DNA of 63,655 nt from Acanthaster planci (lineage: Eukaryota > Echinodermata > Asteroidea > Valvatida > Acanthasteridae): positions 97,588-161,242 of the forward strand of contig NW_019091701.1 of assembly GCF_001949145.1 (NCBI RefSeq), written 5' to 3'. How positions within the stretch are numbered: position 1 is the first letter of the stretch; each line of letters begins with the position of its first letter. Of the stretch, positions 35,327 through 46,720 are shown piece by piece. Under the pieces are notes generated by a model. The model saw only the letters and a program-made list of their open reading frames with translations. It searched no databases and had not been told where the DNA came from. A program made the translations under genes and the position numbers.

Positions 35327-37201
35327 GCACGATCAAGGAGACACAAATTTGGACTTGCATGACTTACATTCATGTCTGAAACGTTATTGCAACATTACCA
35401 CTATTTTACACCTTCCTTGAAGCAGTAAAGGGGAGAAACTTCAACAGCATGGTTTATTGGTCATTAAATTTCCAAATTCAGTAAGAATGTGTCACAGCAG
35501 TAATGGCGTTCAATCCCGGTTGCCCAATCAATCATTGGACGTGTTTGTCGTCGTTAGCCCGCTGTGGCGTCGCACGGATCACCACGGGAGTTAAACATTT
35601 TCTGCTTTACGGACCTTCTTTTTCTTCTTAAACCATGTTGTGGATCCAGTTTGTATGGCATGGCCGATCGATGATTTAAGAAGGATTGCTTAGACGGTTA
35701 AAAAACAATATTTTTGAATGTAAAGAAAACAGGCGACCCTATAATTTGTATAAACATAGCGGTGAAGTTACTGCCGTAGACTGGCAGCCTCCTCGATTCT
35801 GTCTTTCCTTCAGATTTATTTCTACTTAATATAATCTAAATAGAAATGTTACAAGAATGCTAAAGCAACCTTGTCGATAGGGAAGTCCATGTAGGAAGAA
35901 AATCTTGATGAAAGCTATTACAATAGATTCCTTACCCTGCACACAGAATTAAACTTTACGTAACACATCTGACACAGGACAAGCACGAACAGGAAAGACA
36001 AAACAAATTTAAAACAATTTACGGCGTAAAAACCTACAGAGACATCATTATAGGAATATACTCACTGTATAATCAGTGCAGATTAAACATTACAGTATGT
36101 GAGCAAGCACTCAGGGTTAAGCTCTTAAATAAGAGCTGTCTGTACTGTCTAGTCTGATGTCAGTAGATAACAATATAAATATCGATATGGAACATTTTTT
36201 CAAATGAATTAGTACACAAGTTGATGCATAAAGATTCCAAGCCGGAAATGATAAATGTCATTATCCTTAAGGGTATCATGGTTTTTACTAATGTATTGTA
36301 ATGAGTCCTACAATCTGCTGGCTCAAAGATATGCAGGGCCTTTCATTAAACAACAAACAAGAATTCTGTTTTAACTACAAGTAACTCATATTGTCCTAAG
36401 CAAATACCATACAGCACCGAGGACAGAATTAATGCATTGTAAATATATCAAAGAATGAAAATTTATCTGAATTTGTTAGTAATACCTGTAGTCCTGGAAA
36501 TAAATTTACATATATACTTCGCATGATTTTTCCATGGTAATTTTACATTATGTAATAGACCCAGAATTCAGATTACCAAAGGGTAAATTCTATTTATTGG
36601 CTTTAATCCATTTGGAAACACCAACGAGATCTAAATTGTGACCGTGTTTACCATTGTGATCAAATTTTCATAAGACAATGAAAGAAGTTGAAATCGTGAG
36701 CAAATAAACACATACGGCATGATCCCTTGAATCCTGTCACAATCATTATGTACGGTAACAATCATGCAGTAATATAGGTATAGAAAAAACTGCGTGCTCC
36801 CCATGGGGATCCTTGAGGAGCCCCGCACGGTATCCTTACACCATAAAAAGAGAAGCCCATATTTCTTACTTGTTATACGTAATCTCAATTACATGGAAAC
36901 TTAATACTTCTAAATGAAATGAACTATAAACAATAAATAAGCGAATAGACGAATATTGGCCCGCAATAACGGTACATACAGATCCGACTACGCCTGAATA
37001 TAGCCCCTACGCCTAAATATAGCCTCCCTCATCAAATCATCGCTTGCATGTTGTCGAATGATTGATCCCAAATATGACGCAGTCTCACAGCAGAAACAGA
37101 ATAGAAGTTTCAAATGCCATCGGTGAAGGCGAACTAAGTCAAATATTCACATGACATTTTTGAGCTCGTTGGACGTGTAATAAATACTATGCAGGCGGCC
37201 A

Positions 37202-37207
37202 TTTATT
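37202..37207 (-). promoter_or_regulatory. Candidate poly(A) signal of SLC16-like gene
   Basis: AATAAA on -, about 315 bp past the stop codon at 37522-37524. Confidence 0.35.
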
Positions 37208-37521
37208 TTCAATAAATGGAATCTTTCATGTTGAACAGTAGGGACACTGCATCTATTGTCTCCTAGAATAATTAATCTCACCGCTGCAGGCATAAATATT
37301 CATAACTTACGAATATAAAACTGCTGACGCAGTGAGTACACTGATTACGGTGCAGCATGAATGTTTGCATTTAATTGTTTGGGCTCTGAGGATAAAAGTA
37401 AGGATCTGTCTGAACAGTAAATAATCAACTCGTACTAATAAACACCAATTTTATGGCTGTTGTACTCTAATTCAGATGTGACTGTTAAACCTTCCGTATA
37501 CTGGGGTCAACTCCACGCATC

Positions 37522-40500
37522 TCAGTCACGTGCTTCGCAGCAATGCGTAAGGCATCGGGTCAAAACCAAATTGATAACCATGAGCGCACCAAGTGCTCCC
37601 ATTCCCAAGAAGTCGAATTCGTAGTTTTCAGTTACGTCATGGATCCAACCTGTTGAACCAACAATAAATCAATATAATTATTTTCTCATTTGATCACCTG
37701 TCTCAAAGAATTCGATTGATTCTAATTTAATTTACTGTATCAAAACAAAGGGAAACGATTCAATCCTAATTTGATTGATGAATTGTCATAATAAAAAAAT
37801 CTCAATTTAGATTTTTAAGGTAAAAACCAAGACCATATGTTTTAGTTCAACTTATGTATTTAATCCCCCGTTTAGCGTGCATTTTGTGGGACTTTACTTC
37901 AAAACCAAAAAGCTTGTACTTTAAATAACTTTTGAGCCACGAAATTTCCATCAACCTGATGATCAGAGACACATGCTGTTTTGTACACGAAAGCTCTGAT
38001 AAAATTGATGGAAGTGTCTAAATGACGTAATTCTAAGCTTAACCTATTACACGAAGCATTATTTTAGCATAGTCGATCAGGCTTGCAGTAGTGTTTCAGG
38101 TTGAAGTGTGACAATAATGAATAGGAAAAGCCGTTCGCCATGGCTGTAAATCCCGGGGGATGGAGAAATTTGTCCCCCCTCCCGTTCTGAGGTGGGGATG
38201 GAATATTGAATCATCCCCCCGTTTTTTGTGGTGAGCAAAAAAGTTAAAGTGGATGGTAAAGAACTTTGTAGACTTCCAACGTCTAATTGCATTCAGTATC
38301 ATTCAAAAAGGAAGAACAAATAAAACAGTCATAAATATGCCATTCTCAGAATACACATTACACATGTACATTAATACCAAGAACAATGATCTTTAGATGG
38401 AGTCACTTTGTGTCACTCGTCGTGTTTGAAATCTTCCGCCCCATATATACCCACCTTTTCCACCCCCCTTTCCAGTACACATTTCCGCTACTGCCTTTAG
38501 CACGGATAAAGAAACGCAGTACAGTACAACTAAATATAAATTTACCGGCGAAGAAACCACCAAGTAGCTGGCCTCCACCATGTGAGAGGAAAAGCCAGCT
38601 GTAGGCTGATGTCTGCTGATCTCCTGTGATTTCCCTCATCACCACAAAACACAGCGGATAGATAGCTCCAATTGCAATCCCTGATACGACAGCATAAATA
38701 GCCAGGGTTGTGTAGGAAGACGTAGCTAGTGGGTTGAGCCCGCAGGTAACTGCAAAAAGCAATGCGGACAAAGCCAGTAGCGTGGACGCCTTGATGAGGC
38801 CACGATCAACTGCAGTCCCGTGGCCCAAGCGACCAACCAGAGATCCCAGCCCACCGTACGTCGCTAAGAAAGCTGCTGGTCTATCCCCGAAGCCCAGCTC
38901 TATGCCTTGGGGAATAAGGAACAAGTGCCACATGCTGTAAACCATTCCGTTCAGTATAGTGGTTAACTGGTAGAGAACAAACACTGGCTCTGTCAGGACC
39001 TCGGTGTCAAAACGATCTCGGAGGAACTCCAGGAGAATGGAGCAGATCTTCTTGACGCTCACTCGACTCGTCATTCTCTCTCGTTGACTGTTGGAGGACT
39101 GGCTACTGGACTTCAAATATTTTGGGTCCACGTCATCATTGTGACTAGGCAACAGATCATACTTTCTTGGTTTACTATGTAGTGGTCTCAGAAGTGCCCC
39201 ACACACGACGTGGTTGAAGGAAAAAGCACCCAGAAGTGCAAGGGCGGATCGCCATCCGTAACACTCCACGAGATATTCCATCAACGGTGGAATTACCATC
39301 ATTCCAATTGTGCCCCCGGAAAGAGACACACCATTGGCAGTGGCGAAAGTGTCTGGAAAGTAGTCCATCAGAGGCTTGACAGACGACACTTGGATGAAAG
39401 CGAAACCAATACCTAAATACAGAACGGAAGAGGAAAATCACTCAATTATTCTTTTTTAAAATAGTAATTTCAGCACCAGAACAACAGAAGTTATCACAAC
39501 AAAATTGTGATTTTATTGCTCTATAAACTTTAACCCAATCATCATTCCTATTCAAGTGTTTTATTCACTGTTGTGGTCCGTTAAGTACTTTAAAATTGGG
39601 CAAGATGTTGCTTTTTATAGATTTATTCTGCGTACTCTGCCTATTAATCATTGCGTCTTCGTTGACATTACACTGTGCTTGGTATACATTTAGTGGTGGT
39701 ACTTGCTATTTGCATAGCAGAGGGATAGTAAGGGAGCTCAGGGCAGACACTTGAACCATCGCATCTAAACTAAACGCTTAATCCTCAAAGTCTATCGAAT
39801 CCAGTTTATATATGCCTACAGGATGGAGTGTGAGCGGATTTCCTTCTGTTTAACTGGTCCAGTGAAACCAAAGGATGCTTGATCCTTTGGCTAAGGTGCT
39901 TGGAATCATCCAAATTCCAGGATTGTTTTTTTTAACCTTGAGCTAAATCTGTCCACTTGGACGGGGGAGATTCACTCTGCTGTGTGATGCTGTAATATTA
40001 CCCAATTTGGCTAATAACAATAAACTTCGTGTTAAAATTGCTAACACTGTGATTAAGGGGTTTCAATTTCCTGGAGTTTATAGAGCTGTGAGTCATAAAG
40101 AAAAACTGAAGTTCGCTTTTCAGAAAGAAAAATCCCAGACTCTCTACTGTAGCCCTGTCCATAACATGGGCGTTTGAGGATGGTTTTGCAAGGTGCCTCC
40201 CAAAACAGCTCTGTATACTTTGTAGAGACCATGTTTGAACTGCTAACACTGGGACTACTATTTATTAGTTGTTTGTTGTTGTTGTTTTGCTTTAATGGCG
40301 CTTTCAGCAACTCAGGCTATTTGCGCCAATAACTGTACGTTTATTCATACACTTTATTAATCAGCACCACATTACGGAGTTCGGAAGAGAGTCCAGTTTT
40401 AGGGGCAGGAGGAAACCGGAGTACCCGGAGAAAACCTGCGAGAGCGAGTATGGACTGGAAACCAAATGCACTTAAAGCCTGGGCCAAGCCGGGACTTGAA

Positions 40501-43500
40501 TACTATTCATTAAGGGCAAATTACAGTATTTAATGTGTGCCCCACGACAAATGCAATACGGTTTATCTCTGGGGAAATGGAATGGTTCCATTTCGTTGTT
40601 GGCTAACTATTTTTTACTGCCGTTTTCGTTTTCAATTTTGGCCTGGGACGTAATGAAACAAATCGTCGTCTTATAGTGAAGTTTATCAATTGGCTCTCTC
40701 TCAAAGTATATTATTTCCATGTTAAATCCCACTATGTTGGACATACTCATCAGGGCAAAGAACACTCCCATAACAGTCATGGTGTTCGAGAAAGGCGCAG
40801 CTGTCATACAGATACCGACCAGTAACCCGCCGACGATGAAAAGCTTCCTGCAGTCCCACACCTTCATCATGGCGCCAATGAAAGGACCTAGAAATCAATC
40901 AGATGGAAGCACAAGGTTGAGAATTTCTTGGATGTAGTGTTGCAGACAAGGCAGAGGGAACACGTGAAGCGAACTCAACCCATACTCAATGCTGCAGTTC
41001 AGTTGCATGAAGTGGCCCACTGAAAGAACGGAAATTTTGGACCCCATGTTTGCCCCTACGAGATTCAACCAGCTTTGAACAACTGTCTGAACTTTGTAAG
41101 CGCGTTGGGACAGCACTAGTAACATCTCGGGTATTTGAATTGAAATCTCTTGATAAAAAGCTTTCATGGCGAGCTGACACGGTTCTGGGAGCAGTAAAAT
41201 GTTTAATCACATCATTCTTTCGTCTCTCACAGCCGGAAAATTGGAATATTTTAGAAATAACTATAGACTGAGTGGCAACAAATGAAACATCACCGAAATT
41301 AAGTAGTATAGAATTGCAACATGTATTCCTATGTTGTTCTTTTGGATCTGCATTTTTGCGCCAACCCAGCATGCTGACGAGTATGACAAATAATAAACAA
41401 AGATATTAGCCAAAAACTGGTGCTACCACGTACGGTTCATTTACACTGTATGCTCCCCGTGAAGTTGTGTAACGTGTTATGAACATTTTAAGGGAGTCGT
41501 GGTGGTCAACTCATAAACACGGTTGGTTGGTATTTTCTTCCAATACACAAAGGAGTGAACTTTATCCGATGTTTATCCTCCGTATGTACGTAAGATTGAA
41601 ATTGAAAAGGTGACCACAGTTTTTTGTTTTCAGATCATTTCCCAAAGAAACTGTATGGTTTAAATGCCAAAGGTATTGGAAACTGCATGCCTGTGCTATT
41701 GTTTGCAGAGCGTCAGCCTCCTCACTCGAAACAGTAGTAGCTGAGTAGCTGATCACGCAGGGTGCGTGCTATGGTTTGAGTAGCTCCCAATTGTCGATAC
41801 GGTTACATATACCGATTGCTCCAGCAAGATATGGGACGGAGGGGTACCCACCACATGTCCAATCCTATACACACTCTAGACAATTGTTACCTAAATCATC
41901 CCCCAAATGTCTGTACAGAATTCCTGAGCTTCCGATCACAGTGACCAACACAAAAGTGGGGGTACTCTCCGTCCCATATCTTGCTTGATATGGTTAGCCC
42001 GCCTGTAGAAGCTAATCTACCAGAATAGCTCATCGAAGGCAAAGTTTGACTAGCTTTTCTTTAGTTGTTTCGAGGTCGATGCATGCTTTTATGGTTTGAA
42101 TACCAGCTCACTGTGGGTGCGAGGTCACAGAATAATGCTGAATTTCAATAGACGAAGGAGGTTATAGTTGTGTTTATCAGTTGGAGAGATTACATCCATC
42201 AAATACGAAAGCCCTATAGTGCCAGCAACTAGAGTGTATGTTTTCAAAAGGTGATATAAAGGGTGTCCATATAAAAAAATACACCGAGATAACAATTATT
42301 GTAATAGCAAAACTACTTGATAGGCCTAGGTGTATAGGGGAAAGAGATATACACATGTATCTCTAGAATAGGAAGAATGTCCTATTTGCCACTGTATACG
42401 GCTTGTAATGTTATTGACACAGATGAGTGAACTGAATGGTACTGGAATCGGCACTGTGACAGGTTTGCATGTTTGAAACAAGGCTCAACCATGCAAGTGA
42501 GCAGAATACCAAATGCCTTTGCACATTCCTGAAAACAAAGAATGTACCTAAATCAATCTATTCTGCTTTGGTTTCGCTACGTTTAATGTACATACGTTTA
42601 ATGTACATTGCCCTCCACATGGCCGCCATTCCTGTCAATGCACATCTGACAATTTTTGTCTGGGTATACTTTTATGTAGACACCCTGTATAATACATTTT
42701 TTAAAGTTTGTTTTTATGAAGAAGTTTTCAATTTCGTTTTTGAAAAATATTTTTTCAAAAGTTCTTTCGTACGATTTATTCTCCAGTTCGTTCTTATACG
42801 AGATCTATTTTACAATGTGCTTCACTTTCCGAGGGTATATGCAGGTGTATATATACTCAATGACACTTTCGGGTGCGGAGAGGGTCTGTAGGTATTGATA
42901 CCATTGCTCGAGTCTCGTGGTCGCACACGAAGACGCCGTAAGTGATGTTGACAACAAAACATTCAAAGGCTAAGACCTGAACGGTTTGAAAATTTGTACA
43001 CCGATTGTTACTTCAGATATACCCAACAAATATATTTGCAAATGATGTCATACCGAGACAGACATAATAAAAAGGATGGGCCTAAGTGGAAAATCGTTTT
43101 TGTTGAATATCGTACAGGTCTTGTCGGCCGAATTTATCATCTTCGCACATAACATACATACTTTTGCTGATATGNNNNNNNNNNNNNNNNNNNNNNNNNA
43201 AGGAATGTACCTAAATCAATCTATTCTGCTTTGGTTTCGCTACTTACCTCATACGTTTAATGTACCTTGCCCTCCACATGGCCGCCATTCCTGTCAAATA
43301 TGCACATCTAACATTTTTTTGTCTGGGTATACTTTTATGTAGACACCCTTATAATACATTTTTTAAAGTTTGTTTTTATGAAGAAGTTTTTAATTTCGTT
43401 TGTGAAAAACATTCGTTCTTTTGTACGATTTATTCTCCAGTTCGTTCTTATACGAGATCTATTTTACAATATGCTTCACTTTCTGAGGGTATATGCAGGT

Positions 43501-45775
43501 GTATATGTACTCAATGACACTTTCGGGTGCGGAGAGGGTCTGTAGGCATTGATACCATTGCTCGAGTGTGATGGTCGCACACGAAGACGCCGTAAGTGAT
43601 ATTGACAACAAAACATTCAAAGGCTAAGACCTGAACGGTTTGAGAATTTGAACACCAATTGTTACTTCAGATATATATATATATACTCAAAAAAATATAT
43701 TCGCAAAGGATGTCATACCGAGACAGACATAATAAAAAGGATAGGCCTAAGTGGAAAATTGCTTTTGTTAAATACAGGTTTTGCTGGCCGAATTTATCAT
43801 CTTCGCACACGAATTAGCAACAGTTTCATTCAAATTAGCACGAAATAGAGTGACGATCTACATCACCATTCAACGAGCAAAAATGATCATTCAATTTTAT
43901 TCTAAGAGCATGTGATTGCACAATCATGTTATTAAAAAAGTGAAGGGTCAGCATTCAGTTGGAAAAACACACAAAAAGCGTTCAAATTCGTGTGGATACT
44001 CCTGCAGTATGTGTTTTGGCGTTCAATTTCGTGAATCGACAAGCATTTGTGAGATTCGTGCAATATTATTTATTAAATGTTAAATCCTCCAACTCTTTTT
44101 TTTTCTTTGCGAATAATTTATGCAAAAATTTCATGAAAGGAAACATTTGGTTCACGGATAGAGATATCTATAAAAATAACGATTTATCAATGTTTATTTG
44201 CTAATTTGCTAATATGTATTTTCTGTTTGAATTATTATGAAAAGAATGAATAACAGCGAAGTAAATTTATTTATATCACGCAAATTGACAAAATGGGGGG
44301 ATTTCTTAAAAGGGTGAGAAAAATAGAATAAAACATGAAAGCCAAACACATTGCTTTAAAAATGTGAAAAATAGAACAAAATAAGCCACTGTTTAAGACA
44401 ATTCTAATAGTCTTAGCATACGTGCACATTTACGGAGAGAAAGTTCGTTTCTTGTTTAATATAAAATAAAGAAATTACAAATCGGTAAATTGCATCAAAA
44501 GGATTTTTCTTTCAGCATCCGTGATGAAGGCCCAGGGAAAGTTTCGCTTCAACATTTCGATTAAACAGGCAATAAGTATTGGAGCAAATGCACCGTATTC
44601 TTGATGTGTACTTTGAGACATATGAAAATATACCTTGAGTCTATACGTGGGACATACTTCTAACGTGTTTTTAATTTGTCATCTTCCTTTCTTGTTGTTA
44701 TACGCATCTCAGTTGCCGTATGTCCCTGTGAAGTTGAGTTATCCATTTTGAAGGCTTAAGATGCGAATATGATAATTGCCCATATATTGACGAAAACGAA
44801 ATTAAAATTCGGGAGGAACATCTCATTCCAGTCACCCAGTGGGAAATTGAATGATAGTTTTGCACTGTTCAACGGAATGAAATTAGTTCTAAATTGAATT
44901 TGCTACAGGTTATTCGACTGTGAAGATGACAAATTCGGCTGGGAAGACCTATTCAGTGATTTGTCTGCAGCACGGTCGTATAAAGTCGACAGAAGCCTTT
45001 GCCGATTCTTGGCATAGGCCTGTCATGTATTTATTTGGTACAGGCTATTCGACGCCTGTAAACGAATTTGAGGCTCTTCTGTAAGAAAAAGAAACAAGGG
45101 AACAACCAGCTGGAAAAAAACGCTGGAATGCGAAGGAACAATAATGAATTTGACTGTGAAGATGACAAATTCGGCTGGGAAGACCTATTCAGTGATTTGT
45201 CTGCAGCACGGTCGTATAAAGTCGACAGAAGCCTTTGCCGATTCTTGGCATAAGCCTGTCATGTATTTATTTGTATGAATGCCGTTCACATAATTCGTAT
45301 ATAAACTCGATTCTGTCGTTAAAATGACGTGCTGTGACGAAATGAAAACACTGCGTGAACCAGATAAGGTCCCAGATTGGACTTCAAAAAGCTTTTGCAG
45401 GCTAATGGCCACCAAAAAATCTAGGGATTTGGCTTTAATTATCTGAGCAAGAGTCTCGTTACTAGCATTGTGAACAAAATTCACTGCTTTCAAATAACTA
45501 CCTCCAGGGCTATTAAAACTATATCCCCATCTCGGACAAATAGTAACGGCAGGTGCCAGTTTTGACTCACCAAAGGTCAGAAGGCCAAAGCCGAGAAGGA
45601 AGCTACTGACGAGGCCAGCTACTGTGGTGCTGGTGGAAAAGCTGTCTACAAAGTGGGGGATCAACACCCCCATGGACTTGAAGCTACCAAGGCACATGAA
45701 GGTCCAGAAGAAACGAGAGAACAATATCATCCAACGCCAGGGGTGGTGAAAATGTGCTGCGCTCTGCTCCTCCAT
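37522..45775 (-). CDS. SLC16/monocarboxylate-transporter-like MFS protein, complete
   Basis: Four exons: 45775-45571, 40887-40747, 39412-38546 and 37649-37522. All three introns are phase 1 with GTGAGT, GTATGT and GTAAAT donors, and the joined frame is 446 aa. TM1 follows HHPWRWMILFSRFFW and the first loop ends GPFIGAMMKVWDC from residue 69, the MFS loop 2-3 pattern with RKLFIVGG after it. Exon 3 carries the SLC16-type ATANGVSLSGGTIG segment (family pattern: ANG.A.SG), a long basic/Ser-rich central loop (PKYLKSSSQSSNSQRERM), then the C-terminal six-helix half, including GRLGHGTAVDRGL. Exon 4 completes TM12 and a short Cys-containing tail. SLC16 members carry monocarboxylates, thyroid hormones or other small organics at the plasma membrane; the substrate here is unknown. 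The usual acidic-Gly-Gly-Trp-Gly-Trp opening motif is not conserved. Intron 1 (4.7 kb) is packed with repeats. Confidence 0.88.
40340..40500 (-). repeat. SINE-like interspersed repeat segment
   Basis: On + it holds AGGAAACCGGAGTACCCGGA then GAAAACCTGCGAGAG, and further right GGCCAAGCCGGGACTTGAA. From memory, the GGAAACCGGAGTACCCGGAG phrase recurs in many marine invertebrate genomes as part of a dispersed repeat. Only one copy is present in this window, so family membership rests on that recollection. Confidence 0.45.
41808..41991 (+). mobile_element. MITE, CAGCAAG family, copy 3 (about 184 bp)
   Basis: Termini CCAGCAAGATATGGGACGGA and TCCGTCCCATATCTTGCTTG are inverted copies. Interior blocks (CATGTCCAATC, TATACACACTC, GACCAACACAAA) match copy 2. 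Inserted in intron 1 of the SLC16-like gene. Confidence 0.75.
42260..42686. mobile_element. Possible TA-flanked MITE, about 427 bp
   Basis: Left end AGGGTGTCCATATAAAA and right end (on -) AGGGTGTCTACATAAAA are inverted copies of about 17 bp with two mismatches, with TATA-like sequence outside each. Size and TIR type suggest a Tc1/mariner-related non-autonomous element. The right terminus also occurs in the duplicated copy near 43347. Confidence 0.4.
42541..43150 (+). repeat. Segmental tandem duplication, copy A (about 610 bp)
   Basis: Begins AATGTACCTAAATCAATCTA and ends near CATCTTCGCACA. It matches 43204-43808 across its length with scattered substitutions and small indels, offset about 663 bp. 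The content is non-coding; both lie in intron 1 of the SLC16-like gene. Confidence 0.85.
43175..43199. other. Assembly gap (25 N)
   Basis: Run of N between the two copies of the segmental duplication. The join and the copy number there are therefore uncertain. Confidence 0.99.
43204..43808 (+). repeat. Segmental tandem duplication, copy B (about 605 bp)
   Basis: Same order as copy A. A private (AT)n expansion at 43672-43686 and a short deletion near 43405-43425 distinguish it. Confidence 0.85.
44916..45037 (+). repeat. 122-bp direct repeat, copy 1
   Basis: GACTGTGAAGATGACAAATT to GTCATGTATTTATTTG; nearly identical to 45152-45273 (one G/A difference seen at GGCATAGGCC versus GGCATAAGCC). Offset 236 bp. 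A TACAGG(T/C)TATTCGAC phrase precedes copy 1 and also occurs between the copies. Confidence 0.85.
45152..45273 (+). repeat. 122-bp direct repeat, copy 2
   Basis: Second copy of the repeat at 44916. It lies at the end of a 61-codon open frame on + (45068-45253) ending EDDKFGWEDLFSDLSAARSY, which is protein-like in composition but has no known match. It may be a fragment of a transposon-encoded protein. Confidence 0.85.
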
Positions 45776-46716
45776 TATGAGTTACGGAAAACCGACAGGT
45801 TGGACAAGGTGCTGTGTTGACAGGTAAAGACTCGACTCCGCTACACATTTGGACAAAACTTTTAAGTGAGTGAGGCGTATCAGAGGGCATTTGTCATTTT
45901 GTCCACGCGGTGGAAAAAGAAAACCTCTCTCCCAAATTCGGAATGAGAATATACTGAACTTTCTCCCACACACAACACCCGCACGTATAGTGAGCACTGA
46001 GCTGTGTACACAGAGAACAGGGAGACTTTGATTAAGGTGTTGGCCTTGTCTGCTTGCGTATAAAAGCTGTTGACCTGCCGATTATAAAAAAAGATCTCCA
46101 ATAATACTCGCAACGTTACATGTGTTTCCTCCATGCGCTGACCAACCCGCGATGCGGACTTGCCTTGTGTTACTGTGATGTATGTGTCTACGGCCAAGTT
46201 GACCTGTCGCCGGACAGGCTGGACATAGCCAGGCCCCGTAGACAACAACATTGAAGGCCTCAATTGAGGTTCATTGGTCACCTAGATTTTACACACCTAG
46301 CGTCCATTTTGTGTATCACTGTAATTGAAAATATTTCACTATATTTTGCTCAGGTGATTCCACCGCCATGGGTCAATTCTCTTCCCTGATTAATGGACTG
46401 CAGGGACCGCCTCGGGCAAGGCTTAGTGCGGTACAAACGGCAACATTTAATCTAAGTCCCATCGGCGAAAATTCCAGTGACGTATAAGACGCCATGTCCC
46501 CTCTCCACCTTTGGAAGAGATGATGGGCAATGTAGACCCCCCGTTTTTGCCCTGAGCAAAAAAAAAAAATGAAAATCCTTACAGGTTTGCTCAGGCATAC
46601 GTTTTGGGTCTCGCACAGTTTCCAGCTCCACCCTCCACTCTCAGTGGTTGACGCACGTCCCCCACCCACTAACACAGTTTTACGCCACTTCAAATAAAAC
46701 CTAAACATATGAGACA
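45776..46716. other. SLC16-like 5' flank
   Basis: Upstream of the transporter start on -. No TATA box or gene recognised; an A10 run lies at about 46557-46568. Short frames on - here have no domain features. Confidence 0.35.
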
Positions 46717-46720
46717 TTAA

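Larger units (their letters stand above)
34736..37521. other. SUR-like gene upstream region
   Basis: AT-rich, no gene recognised on either strand. It contains two octamer-like motifs (35301-35326). A poly(A) signal candidate for the SLC16-like gene lies at 37202-37207. Confidence 0.4.

Noticed and set aside
36797-36812. CTCCCCATGGGGATCC phrase shared with 63587-63601 as a repeat family
   Set aside because: Only about 15 bp in common, largely a palindrome, so chance similarity cannot be excluded.
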